Below are positions 7,286 through 13,652 of a DNA stretch of 14,493 nucleotides, in pieces. Under the pieces are notes generated by a model, which saw only the letters and a list, made by a program, of their open reading frames with translations, had not been told where the DNA came from and ran no database searches. Origin of the DNA: Flavobacteriales bacterium (lineage in GTDB: Bacteria > Bacteroidota > Bacteroidia > Flavobacteriales > Flavobacteriaceae); assembly GCA_002747735.1 (NCBI GenBank), contig PDQE01000074.1, positions 1 to 14,493 on the forward strand, in the 5' to 3' direction. A program made the position numbers and the translations under genes. Position 1 is the first letter of the stretch. Each line of letters starts with the position of its first letter.

Positions 7286-7930
7286 TTAGGAAATTTTCTT
7301 TGGAAGATATGTCAAAAATTTGTTTCTGGGGATTTCCATCGCTCCTAAACTGGCCAGGTGCTTATTGTAAACTTGACAATCTATTAATTTATAATTTTCC
7401 GGTTGCAATTTTTTTGCCAAATATATCAAGGCTATTTTTGATGCATTGGACACTTTACTAAACATACTTTCTCCGCAAAAAACGGTTTCTAAATCAACCC
7501 CATACAAGCCTCCCACTAATTTATTTGCTAACCACACTTCCACGGATTTTGCATAACCTAATTGATGTAATTTAATATAAGCCTCTTCCATTTCATCAGT
7601 AATCCAAGTGCCGCCCTGCCCTTTTCTGTAGATGTTTTTACAAACCCTGATTACTTCCTTAAAATTTTGATTAAAAGTAATTTTAAAAACACCTTTTTTT
7701 AAAATTTGCCGCATACTTTTAGAGATTTTCAAATCTTTGAAAAATAGTACCATCCTGTTTTTCGGGCTATACCAAACTATAGGTTCCCCTTTGTTATACC
7801 ATGGAAAGATTCCGCTTTTATAAGCTAACAACAACCGTTCCGGTGACAAGTCTCCGCCAATAGCAACAATGCCTTGCGGGGTGGCGGTATGAACAGGTGG
7901 AAACCAAAGTTTTTTGGTGAGAATATGCAT
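7286..7930 (-). CDS. aat: Leucyl/phenylalanyl-tRNA--protein transferase
   Basis: Cytoplasmic aminoacyltransferase that moves Leu or Phe from tRNA to proteins with N-terminal Arg or Lys, marking them for ClpS/ClpAP-type degradation in the bacterial N-end rule pathway. The 214-residue protein (E. coli 234) opens with WFPP (9-12) and the family signature GGDLSPERLL (25-34), followed by GIFPWY (40-45) and VWYSPKNR (52-59). The central TWITDEM (108-114), VEVW (130-133), the catalytic-region GESMFS (153-158) and IDCQ (183-186) are all present. The ATG at 7930 is unusual for this phylum in having GGAG seven bases upstream, but that GGAG sits in a hairpin (7938-7966). The gene follows the DUF3127 gene by 47 bases and is likely in the same transcript. 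A 10-base tandem repeat overlaps its stop codon. Confidence 0.96.
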   Translation of the reverse strand: MHILTKKLWFPPVHTATPQGIVAIGGDLSPERLLLAYKSGIFPWYNKGEPIVWYSPKNRMVLFFKDLKISKSMRQILKKGVFKITFNQNFKEVIRVCKNIYRKGQGGTWITDEMEEAYIKLHQLGYAKSVEVWLANKLVGGLYGVDLETVFCGESMFSKVSNASKIALIYLAKKLQPENYKLIDCQVYNKHLASLGAMEIPRNKFLTYLPKKIS

Positions 7931-7937
7931 AATTCTA

Positions 7938-7966
7938 CTCCAAAAGAGTTCTGAACCCTTTTAGAG
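7938..7966 (-). promoter_or_regulatory. Hairpin burying the Shine-Dalgarno of aat
   Basis: On the minus strand CTCTAAAAGGGT pairs with ACTCTTTTGGAG over 12 base pairs (two of them G-T), with loop TCAGA. The GGAG at the end of the 3' arm is seven bases before the aat ATG, ideal Shine-Dalgarno spacing. No U-tract follows, so it does not look like an intrinsic terminator. Control of aat translation, or an RNA processing site between the two genes, is inferred. Confidence 0.55.
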
Positions 7967-7977
7967 TATCAAGTCCT

Positions 7978-8355
7978 TTAAAACGGTAAGTCATCCGGTT
8001 CTTCTTCGGTGAAGTTGTTTATAGGTTCAAAAGCATCTTCGGCTTCTACCGGTGGCATTTCTGTATTTGGTTGCTCGGGTTGTAATTTTTCAATTTTCCA
8101 GCCCTGAATGGAATTAAAATATTTGGCTTCGCCTTGCGGATTTACCCATTCCCGGCCTCGTAAGTTTATACTTATTTTTACCTCATCGCCCACATTGTAT
8201 TGATCTAACAAGTTAGTTTTGTCCTGTACAAATTCTATAGACAAAAACTGAGGATATTGCTCCTGAGTGGTTAATACCATTTCTCGTTTTCTAAAACCAT
8301 TATTGCCATATGTCTTAGTTTCATCAATTAATTTTATTATTCCGCTAACTTCCAT
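7978..8355 (-). CDS. DUF3127 family protein, OB-fold-like with SSB-type acidic tail
   Basis: A 125-residue protein that I recognise as DUF3127, a family common in Bacteroidota. Residues 1-92 look like a small beta-barrel: EVSGIIKLI, FRKREMVLTT, FLSIEFVQD, VGDEVKISINLRGREW and SIQGWKIEKL read as successive strands, with a shape like single-stranded-DNA-binding OB folds. Residues 93-125 are proline-rich, acidic and probably disordered, ending EEEPDDLPF. That ending closely resembles the C-terminal tip of SSB (DDDIPF in E. coli), which recruits repair and replication proteins. A role in binding nucleic acid or SSB partners is inferred, not known. The start codon lies five bases after the stop of the flavin reductase-like gene, so they form an operon; aat follows 47 bases downstream. 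Confidence 0.88.
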   Translation of the reverse strand: MEVSGIIKLIDETKTYGNNGFRKREMVLTTQEQYPQFLSIEFVQDKTNLLDQYNVGDEVKISINLRGREWVNPQGEAKYFNSIQGWKIEKLQPEQPNTEMPPVEAEDAFEPINNFTEEEPDDLPF

Positions 8356-8360
8356 AATCT

Positions 8361-9221
8361 CTATTTAGTTAAAAGTATTTTCCAAGCTGTTAGCACATCG
8401 TTATTTTCTATGTGCTGTTGTGCAAATTTATGTTTTTCTTCCGTTCTTAAACCTACAAAATGTCTGTTTTCCACAGCAAAGTTATCAACATCTGTTTGAG
8501 TGGGCAGTTTTTCCACATTAGCTAAGGCTGCCAGATTATTTCCGGTAAGCACCTCACTACAAAGCACTTCATCAGGTAATTGATCAAAACCTATTCCCAA
8601 GTTCTGTATGGGTTTCGGAATTTCAAAAAACCCTTCTTTTGCCCTACTGTAATAACTACCGCCGGCTCTGGCTACCAAATCTAATTTATGCTGGTCTATC
8701 TGGTTGTTTTCATCTAAAACAGCATCACTTATAAACATTTTCAACACTTCACAAATAATTAAACTCCCCGCTCCGCCTTCGTGTCCTAAATGTATAATTT
8801 CATTTACCTTGCACTCTATTTGTACAGGAGATTCTTTCACCCTAAAAGGCTTTACCGTTTCCGATGGCAGCATGGTAAATCCGGCTTTTACAAATTCGTT
8901 TACACCTTTGCCGTATTCAGTACTGGCCAAAGAAACTTGTTGCACCATATTATAGGAAACTACGTTTATAACTACCTCACCAATCTCTTCTATATTTTCC
9001 AAAGTATGTTTTGTAGTATTGTTACTTACCCGTCTGGCCGGAGAAAAAACAAGGATGGGTGGGTTGGCACTAAACACATTAAAAAAACTAAATGGAGATA
9101 GATTAGGGCGGCCGGCTTTGTCAATAGTACTGGCAAAGGCAATAGGCCGTGGAGCTACAGCACTAAGCAGATAAGCATGTAATTGCGGGGTGGATATTTC
9201 TTCAGGGTTTATAACAATCAT
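8361..9221 (-). CDS. Flavin reductase-family protein (FMN-binding split barrel)
   Basis: A 286-residue protein whose first about 170 residues match the flavin reductase-like domain: AVAPRPIAFAST (21-32), NLSPFSFFNVFSANPP (40-55), the phosphate-contacting region FSPARR (59-64), GEVVINVVSY (81-90) and SLIICEVL (153-160). Proteins of this type bind FMN and may reduce free flavin or act on other substrates; the real substrate is not evident. Residues 185-195 (RAGGSYYSR) and the following NLGIGFDQLP segment resemble the longer Bacteroidota members. The C-terminal about 60 residues are mostly helical and not diagnostic. It is the first gene of the minus-strand run: a TATCTTTG box lies 20 bases upstream, and the DUF3127 gene begins five bases after its stop. 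Confidence 0.92.
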   Translation of the reverse strand: MIVINPEEISTPQLHAYLLSAVAPRPIAFASTIDKAGRPNLSPFSFFNVFSANPPILVFSPARRVSNNTTKHTLENIEEIGEVVINVVSYNMVQQVSLASTEYGKGVNEFVKAGFTMLPSETVKPFRVKESPVQIECKVNEIIHLGHEGGAGSLIICEVLKMFISDAVLDENNQIDQHKLDLVARAGGSYYSRAKEGFFEIPKPIQNLGIGFDQLPDEVLCSEVLTGNNLAALANVEKLPTQTDVDNFAVENRHFVGLRTEEKHKFAQQHIENNDVLTAWKILLTK

Positions 9222-9240
9222 TATTGTCTGTTTTTATTTG

Positions 9241-9248
9241 CAAAGATA
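9241..9248 (-). promoter_or_regulatory. -7 promoter box for the flavin reductase operon
   Basis: The minus strand reads TATCTTTG, an exact TAnnTTTG match, ending 20 bases before the ATG at 9221. Expected transcription start is near 9236, giving a leader of about 15 bases. No TTG at 19-21 bases upstream was found, so the -33 element is unclear. Confidence 0.45.
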
Positions 9249-9360
9249 ACTATTTACAACTTTAACTCACATTATTCAACGGGCAATCTATTACGAGCAG
9301 AATCTATCTCAAAACAAGGCCTGTCTATTCCATTATACTTAATTTAAGGCAAAAAACTTG

Positions 9361-9391
9361 TTGATTATTAAAAATGTTAATTTTATCTTTG
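9361..9391 (+). promoter_or_regulatory. Full Bacteroidota promoter for the histidine kinase
   Basis: TTG at 9361-9363 and TATCTTTG at 9384-9391 are separated by 20 bases, matching the phylum's -33/-7 consensus (TTG, 19-21 bases, TAnnTTTG). The ATG of the kinase lies only five bases past the -7 box, so the transcript would be leaderless or nearly so. Confidence 0.65.
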
Positions 9392-9396
9392 TCAAG

Positions 9397-10590
9397 ATGA
9401 TACAACCCCTAAATAAAAAAAACCTACGTTTAGTCCTCATTATTTCCTCTTTTCTTATAGTGGCGTTAATTTTATGGAATACCAATTCGTTCTTTAAGGA
9501 GTTCAAAAAACAGGAGCGAAATAAAATGGAGATACTGGCATCGGCTTATAAAAATATTATAAATCTGGATTCTGACCGGGAAATATCTTTGGAAGCAAAA
9601 ATTATTGATGCCAACAGAAATATCCCCATGATTGTAACTTTTGAAAATGAAAAAATCAGAAGTTGGGCTAATTTAGATGTAGAAGGAAGCACCATGGCTT
9701 TTGACGAATTGCCGATGGATGACAGAATGCACCTCACACAACAACTGGCAAAGATGAAAGCCGAAAATAAGCCCATTGCCGTAGAGCGAGAGGTAAAAAA
9801 TGGTGGGACTACCACAGATTATATTTACTACAGCGATTCTGATTTACTTAATAAACTACGGTATTACCCCTTGACCTTATTGCTCATTTTATTGCTATTT
9901 GGGGTAGTTATTTATCTGGCATTTAAATCTAATAAAATTGCGGATCAAAACAGGTTATGGGCGGGTATGGCAAAAGAGACTGCCCACCAAATAGGCACAC
10001 CGTTATCTTCTTTATTGGGCTGGGTTGAAATATTACGATTAGACAACACTGATGAAAATACCGTAATGGAAATAGAAAAAGATATAGAGCGGTTAAATAC
10101 CATTGCCAACAGGTTTTCAAAAATTGGCTCCAAGCCAAAACTCACAAGGCATGATATTGTGCTAGAAACCAAAAAATCTTTTGACTATTACGCCTCGCGA
10201 AGTTCAAAACTCATTGACTACCAATTTAAAACCGAAAATAAAGAAAAAATTATTGCCATGATAAACCAACAGTTGTTTACCTGGGTAATAGAAAATTTGG
10301 TAAAAAACGCCATAGATGCCATGGAAGGAAAAGGCAAGTTGCAGATAAAAGTTAAAAATACCGATAAAAATCAGGTAAAAATAAGTGTTTCCGATACTGG
10401 AAAAGGCATTCCGAAAAACCTGTACAAAAAAATCTTTGAACCCGGCTATACTACCAAAAAACGGGGTTGGGGTTTAGGACTATCCCTCACCAAGAGAATT
10501 ATTGAAGATTACCACGGCGGGAAAATTTTAGTAGAAAAATCTGAAATTGATGTAGGTACTACAATGAGTATTTATTTAAAGCAAATTTAA
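9397..10590 (+). CDS. Membrane sensor histidine kinase
   Basis: A 397-residue inner-membrane kinase. Transmembrane helices lie at about 11-28 and 158-176, bracketing an extracytoplasmic sensor region of about 130 residues that I cannot assign to a named fold. No HAMP domain is evident between the second helix and the dimerisation helix. The phospho-acceptor is H197 in KETAHQIGTPLSSL; the N box is ENLVKNAIDAM (299-309, N304), the G1 box VSDTGKGIP (331-339), and the G2 region WGLGLSLTKRI (358-368). It should autophosphorylate and pass phosphate to a response regulator, but none is encoded nearby, so it is an orphan here. I chose ATG 9397, not the in-frame TTG at 9358, because that longer start would lie upstream of and within the promoter. 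Its stop overlaps the convergent HIT gene by four bases. Confidence 0.94.
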   Translation: MIQPLNKKNLRLVLIISSFLIVALILWNTNSFFKEFKKQERNKMEILASAYKNIINLDSDREISLEAKIIDANRNIPMIVTFENEKIRSWANLDVEGSTMAFDELPMDDRMHLTQQLAKMKAENKPIAVEREVKNGGTTTDYIYYSDSDLLNKLRYYPLTLLLILLLFGVVIYLAFKSNKIADQNRLWAGMAKETAHQIGTPLSSLLGWVEILRLDNTDENTVMEIEKDIERLNTIANRFSKIGSKPKLTRHDIVLETKKSFDYYASRSSKLIDYQFKTENKEKIIAMINQQLFTWVIENLVKNAIDAMEGKGKLQIKVKNTDKNQVKISVSDTGKGIPKNLYKKIFEPGYTTKKRGWGLGLSLTKRIIEDYHGGKILVEKSEIDVGTTMSIYLKQI

Positions 10591-10979
10591 TCTAGATTAT
10601 TGCTAATCTCTTTCGCAATCTCTTTAAATTCCGCATCCGTCAATGTAACTTTTTTGCCAAAAGTAGCATCCGCCATGCTGTTTAGCGGAATTAGATGGAC
10701 GTGAACGTGCGGCACTTCAAGCCCCACAACTGTTAAACCCACGCGTTTACAAGACACCGATTTTTCTATGGCAATAGCAATTTTTCTGGAATACGCCATC
10801 AAATCAAGATAGTGTTTTTCGTCTAAGTCAAAAATTTTATCTACTTCCTTTTTGGGCACAACCAGAGTATGTCCTTTTGCATTGGGATTAATATCTAAAA
10901 AAGCAAAAAAACTATCGTTCTCCGCAATCTTATAACTGGGGATTTCTCCATTTATTATTTTTGTAAAAATTGAACTCAT
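10587..10979 (-). CDS. HIT family nucleotide-binding protein
   Basis: A 130-residue histidine-triad protein of the Hint/PKCI type. The N-terminal block SIFTKIINGEIPSYKI (3-18) and FAFLDINPNAKGHTLVVPK (25-43) are typical, and the triad HVHVHLIP (91-98) carries the nucleophile H93. Members hydrolyse nucleoside phosphoramidates or related adenylated small molecules; the exact substrate here is unknown. The length is normal. It lies downstream of greA on the same strand with a 135-base gap, so it may be co-transcribed or have its own promoter; no clear TAnnTTTG box is seen in that gap. Its stop codon shares bases with the stop of the convergent histidine kinase. Confidence 0.96.
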   Translation of the reverse strand: MSSIFTKIINGEIPSYKIAENDSFFAFLDINPNAKGHTLVVPKKEVDKIFDLDEKHYLDLMAYSRKIAIAIEKSVSCKRVGLTVVGLEVPHVHVHLIPLNSMADATFGKKVTLTDAEFKEIAKEISNNLD

Positions 10980-11069
10980 AATACATTTTTTTATGGTTTA
11001 TGGAAATGAACTTTTTTACCCGTAACCACGGATATGACTTTAAAAAAGTGTCTTATCTGAACAAATTTT

Positions 11070-11107
11070 AGCTCATTTTCGGTTAAAAACAAAAAGTCAA
11101 GATGAGC
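11070..11107 (-). terminator. Long-loop inverted repeat downstream of greA
   Basis: AGCTCAT (11070-11076) and ATGAGCT (11101-11107) form a perfect 7-base inverted repeat around a T-rich loop of 24 bases (on the transcript), starting eight bases after the greA stop. The transcript then reads AAAATTTG, not a run of U, so termination is only a weak suggestion. Confidence 0.25.
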
Positions 11108-11114
11108 TCAACAA

Positions 11115-11591
11115 CTAATCTCTTGAAATTTCAATAATTTCAAATTTCATTATTCCGTTAGGAGCATTCACCTCTGCAATTTCACCTACTTTTTTACCCA
11201 ACAGACCCTTGCCAATAGGCGAATTTACAGAAATCTTGCCTTGTTTAAAATCTGCTTCGGCATCCGCCACTAAAGTGTAGGTAAATTCTTTTTTGTTTTG
11301 CGTATTTTTTATTTTTACTTTAGACAAAGCCAATACTTTGCTATCGTCCAATTGTGACTCATCAATTACTCTGGCTGAAGCTACTACATTTTTTAATTGG
11401 GCAATTTTATATTCCAACAAAGACTGCTCTTCCTTAGCAGCATGATATTCAGCATTTTCACTCAAATCACCTTTGTCCCTTGCTTCTGCAATAGCCTTGC
11501 TTACACGTGGCCGCTCCACATTTTCCAAATTTTCTAAATCCGCTTTTAATTTCTTATAACCCTCCGGAGTGTAATACGAAACTTTACTCAT
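11115..11591 (-). CDS. greA: Transcription elongation factor GreA
   Basis: GreA enters the secondary channel of backtracked RNA polymerase and stimulates cleavage of the transcript 3' end, rescuing stalled complexes. The 158-residue protein has the normal length and two domains: an N-terminal coiled coil (about 9-75) with the acidic tip GDLSENAEYH (41-50), in which D42 and E45 correspond to the catalytic-tip acids D41 and E44 of E. coli, and a C-terminal FKBP-like domain (about 80-158) with FTYTLVADAEAD, SVNSPIGKGLLGKKVGE and the closing FEIIEISRD. The start MSKVSYYTPEGYKKL is typical. A leader hairpin sits at 11619-11646. The long non-coding region upstream probably contains its promoter. 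HIT lies 135 bases downstream on the same strand. Confidence 0.97.
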   Translation of the reverse strand: MSKVSYYTPEGYKKLKADLENLENVERPRVSKAIAEARDKGDLSENAEYHAAKEEQSLLEYKIAQLKNVVASARVIDESQLDDSKVLALSKVKIKNTQNKKEFTYTLVADAEADFKQGKISVNSPIGKGLLGKKVGEIAEVNAPNGIMKFEIIEISRD

Positions 11592-11618
11592 AACTTTAAT
11601 ATTTTTTGCAATACAAAA

Positions 11619-11646
11619 CTCAACTCCAAAAAAACTATGAGTTGAG
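11619..11646 (-). promoter_or_regulatory. Hairpin in the probable greA leader
   Basis: CTCAACTC (11619-11626) and GAGTTGAG (11639-11646) form a perfect 8-base-pair stem with a 12-base loop, 28 bases upstream of the greA start. On the transcript the loop contains a seven-U run but no U-tract follows the stem, so attenuation is only possible, not shown. Confidence 0.4.
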
Positions 11647-11858
11647 AATAATCTTTATCTAAAAATGTTTTGGGAACTACCCTTAAATAAATTATGCCAA
11701 TGACTCTGCTGTCATTACCAACATATTCTTAAAAAATAGGAATTGTTCCGGTTTTAAATATACATATTCCGAATAGTAATCTTATGCGTTTAATTTTAAA
11801 GAAAATGTCAAAAAACCTATCAAGACATTATTTGCTAAACTGTACTTTCGGAACTCTC

Positions 11859-11902
11859 AATGTTTATTCTTCGGGAAAGAACCATAAAATATCCGAAACA
11901 TT
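11859..11902. repeat. Nested inverted repeats in the greA upstream region
   Basis: AATGTTT (11859-11865) and AAACATT (11896-11902) enclose TTCTT and AAGAA, which flank the centre CGGGA. An overlapping pair, TTTCGGA (11846-11852) and TCCGAAA (11892-11898), offers an alternative fold. The region has no gene, so a structured RNA or protein-binding site is possible. Confidence 0.35.
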
Positions 11903-11934
11903 AGTGAACAAACACTGAGAAATTATTTAAAAAA

Positions 11935-11942
11935 CAAAGATA
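11935..11942 (-). promoter_or_regulatory. Possible distal -7 box towards greA
   Basis: The minus strand reads TATCTTTG, an exact TAnnTTTG match, but it lies about 344 bases before greA and no TTG is found at -33. If active it would make a long leader or a separate small RNA covering the inverted repeats at 11619-11902. Confidence 0.3.
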
Positions 11943-12005
11943 CAAAATATTTAATATCTCTTTAATCTCTATTTATTTGTACCTTGCGATAAATTTTCCA
12001 AATTG

Positions 12006-12425
12006 ATGAAAACCCCCATTTTTATATTACTCATTTTCGTAGCTCTGTCCTGCTCTAATTCTGATGACAACAACCCCAACCTACCGGATGTTGCCGTAAA
12101 TAAAACCCTGTATTTAAACAATCCCTCCAATAATAATCTACTTTTTGCCGGAGGTTACGTAGAAATAAACGGTGGCATTAAAGGAATAGTGGTATATAGG
12201 GGGAATAATGATACTTTTTATGCCTATGATTTGGCCTGTCCACATTTAGCAGTAGATTCCTGTGACAAAATGATTATTGAAGACGGTATTTTTTTAGTTT
12301 GTACTTGTGACAATACCAAATTTGCCTTGGCCCTGGGCGGTGCACCTCAGAGTGATACCAAATATGCAGCCAAAGCCTACAACGTAATACAAGAAGGTAA
12401 AAAGTTAATCATTACAAACTATTAA
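12006..12425 (+). CDS. Lipoprotein with a degenerate Rieske-type domain
   Basis: A 139-residue lipoprotein. The signal FILLIFVALSC ends at the lipidated Cys16. The mature N-terminus CSNSDDNN is acidic, resembling the lipoprotein export signal described in Flavobacterium and Capnocytophaga, so surface exposure is possible. Residues about 30-139 look like a Rieske [2Fe-2S] domain: FYAYDLACPHLAVDSC carries C78 and H80 of a CxH motif plus C86, and LVCTCDNTKF carries C99 and C101 where CPCH is expected, with D102 replacing the second ligand His. C86 and C101 could form the Rieske disulfide. Whether it still binds a cluster is open; an electron-transfer role is inferred only from fold. The ATG at 12006 is preferred over a TTG one codon earlier. 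purK begins five bases after the stop, so they share a transcript despite no obvious functional link. Confidence 0.85.
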   Translation: MKTPIFILLIFVALSCSNSDDNNPNLPDVAVNKTLYLNNPSNNNLLFAGGYVEINGGIKGIVVYRGNNDTFYAYDLACPHLAVDSCDKMIIEDGIFLVCTCDNTKFALALGGAPQSDTKYAAKAYNVIQEGKKLIITNY

Positions 12426-12430
12426 ACAAA

Positions 12431-13591
12431 ATGGCCAATTATTTCTCCTCCAATTTCAAATTAGGCATTCTCGGCGGCGGCCAATTGGGCAGAATGCTCA
12501 TTACAGAAACCCAAAAGTTAGATATTTACACCCTTATCTTAGATGCTTCTGCAGAAGCACCTTGTGCTAACATCTGCGAAGAGTTTTATCAAGGGGATTT
12601 AATGGATTTTGACACGGTTTACAATTTTGGCAAAAAAGCAGATCTTTTAACCATAGAAATAGAAAATGTAAATGTGGCAGCCTTGGAAAAATTGGAAAAA
12701 GAGGGGTTAAAAGTATATCCACAGCCAAAGGTAATTCGTACCATTCAAAACAAAGCCAGCCAAAAATTATTTTATACAGACCATGACATTCCCACAGCTC
12801 CATTTAGTCGTTTTGCCTATTTAGACGAAATTAAAACGGCTCTAAAACACGAAACATTATCGTTGCCTTTTGTGTGGAAAAGTGCTAAATTTGGTTATGA
12901 CGGCATGGGCGTAAAAGTCATTAAAACCGAAGCCAATTTGGAAGGCCTATCAGCAGGAGAATGTATTACAGAACAATTAATAGATTTTAAATATGAATTG
13001 GCGGTAATTATTGCCAGAAATCCTGATGGAGAAACCAAAACTTTTCCGGTAGTGGAAATGGAATTTCACCCTACTGCCAATCAGGTAGAATATGTAATCT
13101 GTCCGGCCAGAATACCCGAAGAATTGGCCAAAAAAGCTACCAATATAGCCTTAAAAACTGCTACTGCTTATGGACACATTGGCTTACTGGCAGTGGAAAT
13201 GTTTGCGACAGAAAAAAATGAAATTTTTGTTAATGAGGTGGCTCCAAGGCCACATAACAGTGGACATTACAGCATAGAAGCGGCTTTTACCAACCAGTTT
13301 GAACAACACCTGAGAGCCATTTTAAATCTGCCTTTGGGCAATACCAACAACAAAGTATCCGGAGTAATGGTAAATCTGGTAGGCGATGCTGATTATACCG
13401 GCCCTGTGAAATATAAAAACATTGAAAAAATACTTAAAATTCCCGGAGTTACCCCGCATATTTACGGTAAAAAAATGACCAAACCTTTTAGAAAAATGGG
13501 GCATGTAACCATTGTAAACCAAAGTGTAAACAAAGCCAGAGAACTAGCCGAAGAAGTAAAAAAAACGATTAAAGTAATTAGCAGGGAATAA
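12431..13591 (+). CDS. purK: N5-carboxyaminoimidazole ribonucleotide synthase
   Basis: ATP-grasp enzyme of purine synthesis that makes N5-CAIR from AIR, bicarbonate and ATP; PurE then converts N5-CAIR to CAIR. The 386-residue protein begins with the nucleotide-fold motif LGILGGGQLGRML (11-23). The ATP-grasp part shows PQPKVIRTIQNKASQK (97-112), PFVWKSAKFGYDGMGV (146-161) with the glycine loop, EQLIDFKYELAVI (181-193), and the metal-site segment NEVAPRPHNSGHYSIEA (268-284). The C-terminal GVMVNLVGD and GRKMGHVTI-like region (here FRKMGHVTI, 353-361) closes the domain. Length is normal. It is co-transcribed with the lipoprotein gene five bases upstream. No purE follows; the next gene is a DUF2797 protein 61 bases downstream. 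Confidence 0.97.
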   Translation: MANYFSSNFKLGILGGGQLGRMLITETQKLDIYTLILDASAEAPCANICEEFYQGDLMDFDTVYNFGKKADLLTIEIENVNVAALEKLEKEGLKVYPQPKVIRTIQNKASQKLFYTDHDIPTAPFSRFAYLDEIKTALKHETLSLPFVWKSAKFGYDGMGVKVIKTEANLEGLSAGECITEQLIDFKYELAVIIARNPDGETKTFPVVEMEFHPTANQVEYVICPARIPEELAKKATNIALKTATAYGHIGLLAVEMFATEKNEIFVNEVAPRPHNSGHYSIEAAFTNQFEQHLRAILNLPLGNTNNKVSGVMVNLVGDADYTGPVKYKNIEKILKIPGVTPHIYGKKMTKPFRKMGHVTIVNQSVNKARELAEEVKKTIKVISRE

Positions 13592-13652
13592 TTAAACCGT
13601 AAATAACAAATTACAATTAGGCAAAATGTAAGGCTTATAAATAAATGATGAT

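Larger units (their letters stand above)
11592..12005. other. Intergenic region between divergent greA and lipoprotein gene, about 414 bases
   Basis: No supported reading frame on either strand. It contains a hairpin near greA (11619-11646), a second perfect hairpin AATGAC/GTCATT with a six-base loop (11699-11716), and nested inverted repeats at 11859-11902. A minus-strand TATCTTTG lies at 11942-11935. Near the lipoprotein gene, TACCTTG (11980-11986) resembles a -7 box lacking one T. Confidence 0.6.

Noticed and set aside
9358..9396. TTG start 13 codons upstream for the histidine kinase
   Set aside because: The added codons cover the -33 and -7 promoter elements, so they would not be in the mRNA; ATG 9397 is the plausible start.
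11019..11031. Small hairpin CCGT-AACC-ACGG between greA and HIT
   Set aside because: Only four base pairs; too short to support a terminator or regulatory element.
12003..12005. TTG start one codon before the lipoprotein ATG
   Set aside because: The adjacent ATG gives a normal MKTPIF signal peptide start; there is no reason to prefer TTG.
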